Source: Botryosphaeria dothidea (lineage: Eukaryota > Ascomycota > Dothideomycetes > Botryosphaeriales > Botryosphaeriaceae). Taken from it: a DNA stretch of 64,000 nt. Positions 59,439 through 64,000 of this stretch are shown here, in pieces. The stretch covers positions 2,046,001-2,110,000 of the forward strand of contig WWBZ02000016.1 of the NCBI GenBank assembly GCA_011503125.2. Direction: 5' to 3'. The position numbers and the translations under genes are program-made. Numbering within the stretch: position 1 is the first letter of the stretch; the number at the start of each line of letters is the position of its first letter. The notes beneath the pieces are model-generated. The model did not search any database. It was given only the letters and a program-made list of their open reading frames with translations, and was not told the origin of the DNA.

Positions 59439-59778
59439 AAGGCATGTTTTCAAGAAGTAGGGGTTGTCGGAAAGGATGAAGAGCTGATCCAAAAATTGAT
59501 ATTACGAAGTTACGCTCGAGGCTATGGGACGGCAATAGAAGCATTTAGAAAGGCTAAACAAAAGCACTCACCAGCCTGCGCCAGGGAGAGGCATCTGATT
59601 AATACATAATGAATGCAGAATAAGCTGGAGATAACCTACAGACCTCACGAATGCAATATGTTTTGCTATCTGATAATGGCAGCAGAATAAGATCGCGGCA
59701 GTCCAGAAATACTGCCAACGAGGAGACCGAATTTTACGAAAGGCTCAATTGTTGCAATCCATATTGCTGGGCCTTGAA
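59439..59778. other. Intergenic between convergent genes
   Basis: 3' space of the MCT-like transporter (+) and the TspO gene (-). No feature seen. Confidence 0.5.
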
Positions 59779-60525
59779 TCACTCGGACTTGTCTGACCTG
59801 TCGATGTTCTTGAAGGACCAGTTGTTGAGATAGCCAAATCCGATCTGAGAACGCGGTAAGCTGACGAATGATCGGGGTACAACTCCCGACGTCTACGTAC
59901 GCTGAGATAAGTGGCGAAGCTCAGCCATGCCATATAGGGGGCCAGGAGCCAAGCGCTGGTCTGATCAACCTGGTTCCAGGTGTAGGCGAGGTAGCCGACG
60001 ATGCCGTTGAGAGCGACAATGTCGGCAATGGCTTCAATGGGACGGCCGAGACCGAAGAACAGAGGGGTCCAAATCAAGTTCAGGCCAAGCTGGACGGTGT
60101 AGAGAGTTGCGCCTTGCTGCGTTGCGAGGCAGTTGATGTTAGTTGGGTCACGCGCTGAGCAATGAGGGAGGGGGGGAGGCAACCTTTGCCAGGGCAGCCT
60201 TTGCGGGATCAGGCGAGCTCATGCCGGCGGACCACGCACGGTAGGATGCGTATCCCATTCCGGCATACAGCAGAGTCCAAACGGGACCGAAGAGATACGC
60301 AGGCGGGCCGCCGGGCGGTTGCTTCAATTTCTTGTACAGGCTGGCCGTCTCGGCTGTGGCTGGCATCAGCATTCCAGCGGCTGCTTGCGCGGACCAATTG
60401 AGGCGCTACGTACTGCGGAGAGAGAAGCCAATGCCGGTGCCAGCCACGACGGGCAGCAGTACGGCCACGGCGGGCGTCTCGAAGACGGCGGAGGGCAGGG
60501 TGAGGGCCGGGATGAAGGTCGTCAT
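59779..60525 (-). CDS. TspO/MBR translocator protein
   Basis: A five-helix membrane protein of the TSPO/peripheral benzodiazepine receptor family, which binds porphyrins and sterols, usually in the mitochondrial outer membrane or endomembranes. There are four exons: 60525-60414, 60359-60184, 60116-59901 and 59844-59779 (189 aa). The N-terminus MTTFIPALTLPSAVFETP leads into helix 1. Then KLKQPPGGPPAYLFGPVWTL and LLYAGMGYASYRAW carry the family signature; helices 3-5 include TVQLGLNLIWTPLFFGLGRP and WNQVDQTSAWLLAPYMAWLS. The last exon adds IGFGYLNNWSFKNID, the usual tail. Splices keep frame at FSLR-TTAET, ALAK-QGATLYT and TYLS-IGFGYLNN. Introns are 54, 67 and 56 bp. Length is normal for fungi. 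Confidence 0.94.
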
Positions 60526-61288
60526 TCTGGGCGGCGGGCGATGTCGTGGTGATGGTGACGTGAGGCTCGTCGGACAGGCGCGGGCGGGCGTGGGGTCGGT
60601 GGGTGGCCAATAATGGGTGCTGGTTTGGGCGCGCGGATTGCCCTTCGCTGGCTACCCCTGTAATAGATGGTCGCGCGACGATTGCTTAGTAACAGCATGC
60701 AGCCAATTACGCGCGCCATCGGATACTTGGATGCCCGTTCCCCGAGCGGCAGGCCGATCGTCGCGCGCCAATACCGACACCTCTCCTTCACGCCCCGTCA
60801 CCCTCTCCACTCTCCTCCGACGCCAGCAGCTGCTTCACCTTCTGTGCAAGCTGCATCCCGTGAGTCTCGCACTCCTCGCCCCACGACCGGCGCCCCCTCG
60901 CTGTCGAGAATTGTTGGTTTCCTTTGCCTTCTTCTCCGCTTCTCCTTGCCCGCGTCGTCTCTCCGCCTCCGCCCACATCGCCTTCTTCATTCCATCCTTC
61001 CATCCAATCCATCTTTACTACCGCGCCGCCATGCGCCCGCGCCTTTTGTCCATCATCTTCCGCCTCTCCTCTTGTCTTGTCTTTCCTTGACCCTAAACTA
61101 GACGTGCTTCTCTAACCTGAAGCCATGTTGGCAAACAGCTCCTACGATTGCTCTGAACCCCAACCCAAACGCCGTCCCCTGATGGATGCGTTTGGCTAAC
61201 CTCCCCCGCTGACCATCAAAATCTGATCCGCCGCCATCCATCGCGATACTACCTGGCCGCCATCTCCCTGTAACAAGACGCATACGCC
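60526..61288. other. Divergent intergenic region
   Basis: Upstream of TspO (-) and of the SERRATE/ARS2 gene (+). It is C/T-rich on the plus strand from 60780; long open frames there are composition artefacts. Confidence 0.5.
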
Positions 61289-64000
61289 ATGGACTCTTAC
61301 GGGTATGTTGCCATGGAATCGGACCCAGGACTTCCGCACCCGCCATCGTCAGTTGTCAATTCTCTCCGTTATCTTGAATTCCTCTCGTCTGCCGTGCGCT
61401 CTGCTGACCCTTCCCACTAGCAGCCGCGATGAGAGACCGGCCACGGACTCTTATCGCCGAAGATCACCTGGTACGTCGGCATAACTTACTACTCCCAAAC
61501 TTTCGCTTACTCTCGCCCTCTTAGGTACCGCAGAGAGGCGCAGTAGACCCGCTCGTGAGAGATCTCGATCTCCTAAAGTTATTGATCGCTACCAACCCGA
61601 TCGATCGTCCAGAGACGACTACTATCGCGGTCGCGACGATCTTCACCGCCGACGCTCGTCCCCCCCACCCGTCCAGCCGGGCATAGACCGATATGTTCCT
61701 GGTCAGGATCCTACTCCTGCGCTTGTTTCCAATCCTCTCCCAAATCCCTTAACGCTCGACTACCAAGTCGGCTTCAACTGGTTCGCCGAGTGGTGGAGAA
61801 TGGAGCAGCTCGTCAAGGAAGAGAAGGAGCGCCAGGCTAACGGCGGTCGCCGGCCGGACCGCTTAAAGGGCGAACGCGAGGCTCGGGAAGAGCGCGGTCA
61901 GGAGCGCGAGAAGATCCAGGCAGCTTACGACGCCTACAAGGAGAAGCTCCAGGTGCAGATGGCTCGGAGCTTTGTTCAACAACATAAGGGTGAAGAGTGG
62001 TTCAAGGAGCGTTACGACCCTGAGGCCAGGAATACCTTCCGTCAACATCTCAGCGACTTCCGCCGCGGCATCTACAATCAGTGGGAGCAGGATCTCGACA
62101 CCGGCATCTTTGATGAATTCACTTTGGAAGGCATCTATAAGAGCGAGAGTAACGGTGCCGGTGGCGTTATTGAAAAAGAAGAAGGCGAGACCACTGCCGC
62201 AAATGAAGTTCTAGGTGTAGGTGACTTGCTTCCTTCCAAGGGTGGAGACCTGCGAGATGAAGCTGCGCTTCAGCCTACGCTCCTTATTAAGACCATTGCT
62301 CCCACAGTCAGCAGGTCAAAGATGGAAGCCTTCTGCAAGGAACATCTCGGCGAGAACGAAGGTGGTTTCAAGTGGCTCAGTCTTAGCGATCCGAACCCGC
62401 TCAAGAAATGCCATCGTATTGGCTGGGTCATTCTGAACCCTGGCTCGGAAGAAGCTGTGAAGGATGAACGAGGGGATGGTCGTGAGGATGAAGGTGAAGA
62501 AGTTGACACGGCAAGATCTGAAGCAGGCGCGCCATCCACTTCTACAGCCGAAAAGGCCCTTGCTGAGCTCAACGGAAAGACAATTCAAGACGAGGTTCGC
62601 GGTGATTTCACATGCCATGTGGGAATCCACGAGCCACCTGCTGCTCCGCGCAAGAAGGCACTATGGGATTTGTTCTCAGCACCTGAGCGTGTCGAACGCG
62701 ATCTTCAGTTGGCAATGCGTCTGGTTTCAAGGCTAGACGAGGAGCTGGGCGCCGAGCACAACGGCTTGGAAAAGATTGAACAAAGAGTTGAGATGCTTCG
62801 CAGCCAAGGCGCTCTGCAGCCCCCAGTAACTGCTCCTTCCAGCTCGAAGAAGGAGAAGAAGGAAGAGGAGGAGGATGAGCTTGAGGAAGGAGAGGATGTC
62901 AACATGGATGATGAAGATGATGATGAAGGCGCGTACGATGAGGAGGTGGACGATGAGGAATTGCTTGCGAAGAAGAAGAAACTTGATCTCCTGGTGGAAT
63001 ACCTTCGACGCGTCTTCAGTTTCTGCTTCTTCTGCGTCTTCGAGAGTGATTCAGTGCATGAGCTCACTCGCAAATGTCCTGGTGGCCATCTGCGTCGGCC
63101 CCGATCGAGCTTGACGACCGCTGCAAAGACTGTTGCTAGAGCGAGTGCCGCTGGTCAGCAGTTTCCGCTGAAAAAGCAGGAATCGACTGCGGAGGAGGAG
63201 GCGTCAGGGTCGCCAAGCCAAGAGAAGAAAGTGTTCAAGACCAGTGGAAAAAATCAACAGCAGCTTCAAAGAGCTTTCAACTGGGTCAAGACGTATGAAG
63301 ACAAGCTCCTGCAGATTCTCGAACCAGAGAACGTCGATCTGAAGAAGCTTGGGGGTAAACCCGTAGAAGAAGCCCTGGAGGACGAGCTTATCAAATATGT
63401 CAAGCAAGAAGACGAGGCAAAGTTCAGATGCAAAGTACCTGAATGCACTAAGCTGTTCAAGGGGCAGTCTTTTTGGAGGAAGCACGTGGAGAAGCGACAC
63501 GCTGATTTCCACGAGAAACTCAATTCGGAGGTCAGTTTGGTGCGAGAAGAGACAAGATCTGCTGTGGCTAACATATGGATAGGTTGAGATGGTGAACCGC
63601 TATGTGCTGGATCCTGCGCACATTGCTCCGTCCCGCAGCGATGCTAACAGCAATGGGCACTTCCCTCTGCATAACAACGTGCCAACAGGAACGCCTCGGG
63701 GATTCAATCTTGCAAGCATGCCATTCGGATTTCCAGGCATGGCTCCCAACCAAGCAGCATTTTCGGCGCTGTTCGGACAGCAGGGCTTGGCCAACGGCTA
63801 TGGCGGATTTGGCGGCGACGACGAGCGGCACCAGGCCGGGCCGATGCGGCGGGGAAACACGGGGGCTCGGTACGGAAATCGGGCAGCGGGCCCCTACGAT
63901 CGACAGCAGAAGGACGCGCGCACGATGCGGTGGAACGGCGGATCTGGGCGTCTGACACCGCCGCGAGGCAATGGTCGGGCTGGGGCTGGCCCTCGGTATA
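61289..64000 (+). CDS. SERRATE/ARS2 homologue, 3' end beyond the window
   Basis: ARS2/SERRATE links the nuclear cap-binding complex to RNA processing, small-RNA biogenesis and nuclear RNA decay. The exons seen are 61289-61302, 61421-61470, 61525-63530 and 63583 to the window edge (at least 829 aa). The N-terminus is Arg/Ser-rich (RRSRPARERSRSPK), then VGFNWFAEWWRMEQLVKEEK (about 100) opens the conserved helical region. DLLVEYLRRVFSFCFFCVFE (about 510) and LTRKCPGGHLRRPR are near-invariant in the family, following a strongly acidic linker. A C2H2 zinc finger FRCKVPECTKLFKGQSFW with the following HVEKRH lies near 653-680, the RNA-interacting Mid/ZnF part. After a 52-bp intron the tail is Gly/Arg/Asn-rich. 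The first exon is only 14 nt (MDSYG) and has an alternative AUG context. Confidence 0.93.

Overview
The window reads as nuclear DNA of a filamentous ascomycete (Pezizomycotina, most likely Dothideomycetes; I cannot place it closer). The genes are spaced and monocistronic. Most carry short GT-AG introns of about 45-75 bp with CTRAY-type branch sites. The families are typical of filamentous fungi: a RlmA-type MADS protein, Msb1/Mug8, a fungal rhodopsin-like membrane protein and a DUF3140 protein. No tRNA, rRNA or CRISPR array was seen. All gene models are read from the sequence alone: introns were placed where splicing restores a conserved protein frame.

Layout, left to right. 1-3135: GC-rich non-coding. 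3136-8593 (+): a Reg1-like protein phosphatase 1 regulator, then an ELMO/CED-12 protein. 9354-10410 (-): ribulose-phosphate 3-epimerase. 12292-15213 (+): a large protein with a C-terminal SAM methyltransferase domain. 16457-17022 (+): a small secreted, dibasic-site peptide precursor. 19376-21858 (-): a CLIP-170-like microtubule plus-end protein. 22341-23484 (+): dUTPase. 23784-25450 (-): pyridoxal kinase. 25803-26782 (-): PCNA. 27867-28331 (+): a small protein of unknown function. 30252-31586 (-): a penta-EF-hand protein. 32867-34674 (-): an Rlm1/RlmA MADS-box factor. 37674-38888: a 5'-truncated LINE fragment with target-site duplications. 39612-40171 (-): a DUF3140 protein. 41875-45247 (+): Msb1. 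46587-48190 (+): a rhodopsin-like membrane protein. 48518-50929 (-): a decayed UPF1-like helicase. 53285-55107 (-) and 57778-59438 (+): two divergent MFS transporters. 59779-60525 (-): a TspO translocator protein. 61289-64000 (+): a SERRATE/ARS2 homologue that runs off the right edge.

Functional links. dUTPase and PCNA are S-phase genes. Both have a cluster of ACGCG-core, MluI-cell-cycle-box-like sites upstream, two of them exactly 10 bp apart in each promoter, which suggests shared control by an MBF-type factor. Rlm1 and Msb1 both belong to cell-wall integrity and polarity signalling but lie 7 kb apart and show no sign of co-regulation. The right third (about 35-58 kb) is gene-poorer and holds the LINE fragment, the broken helicase, a long CT microsatellite and the transporters, so it looks like a more accessory part of the chromosome.

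The most interesting points are small-scale gene architecture: a PCNA start codon split by an intron, an 11-nt exon in pyridoxal kinase, a 27-nt exon in the DUF3140 gene, and a tandem splice acceptor inside the CAP-Gly domain. The secreted peptide precursor and the phased promoter sites also merit attention. I found no convincing new multi-gene system.
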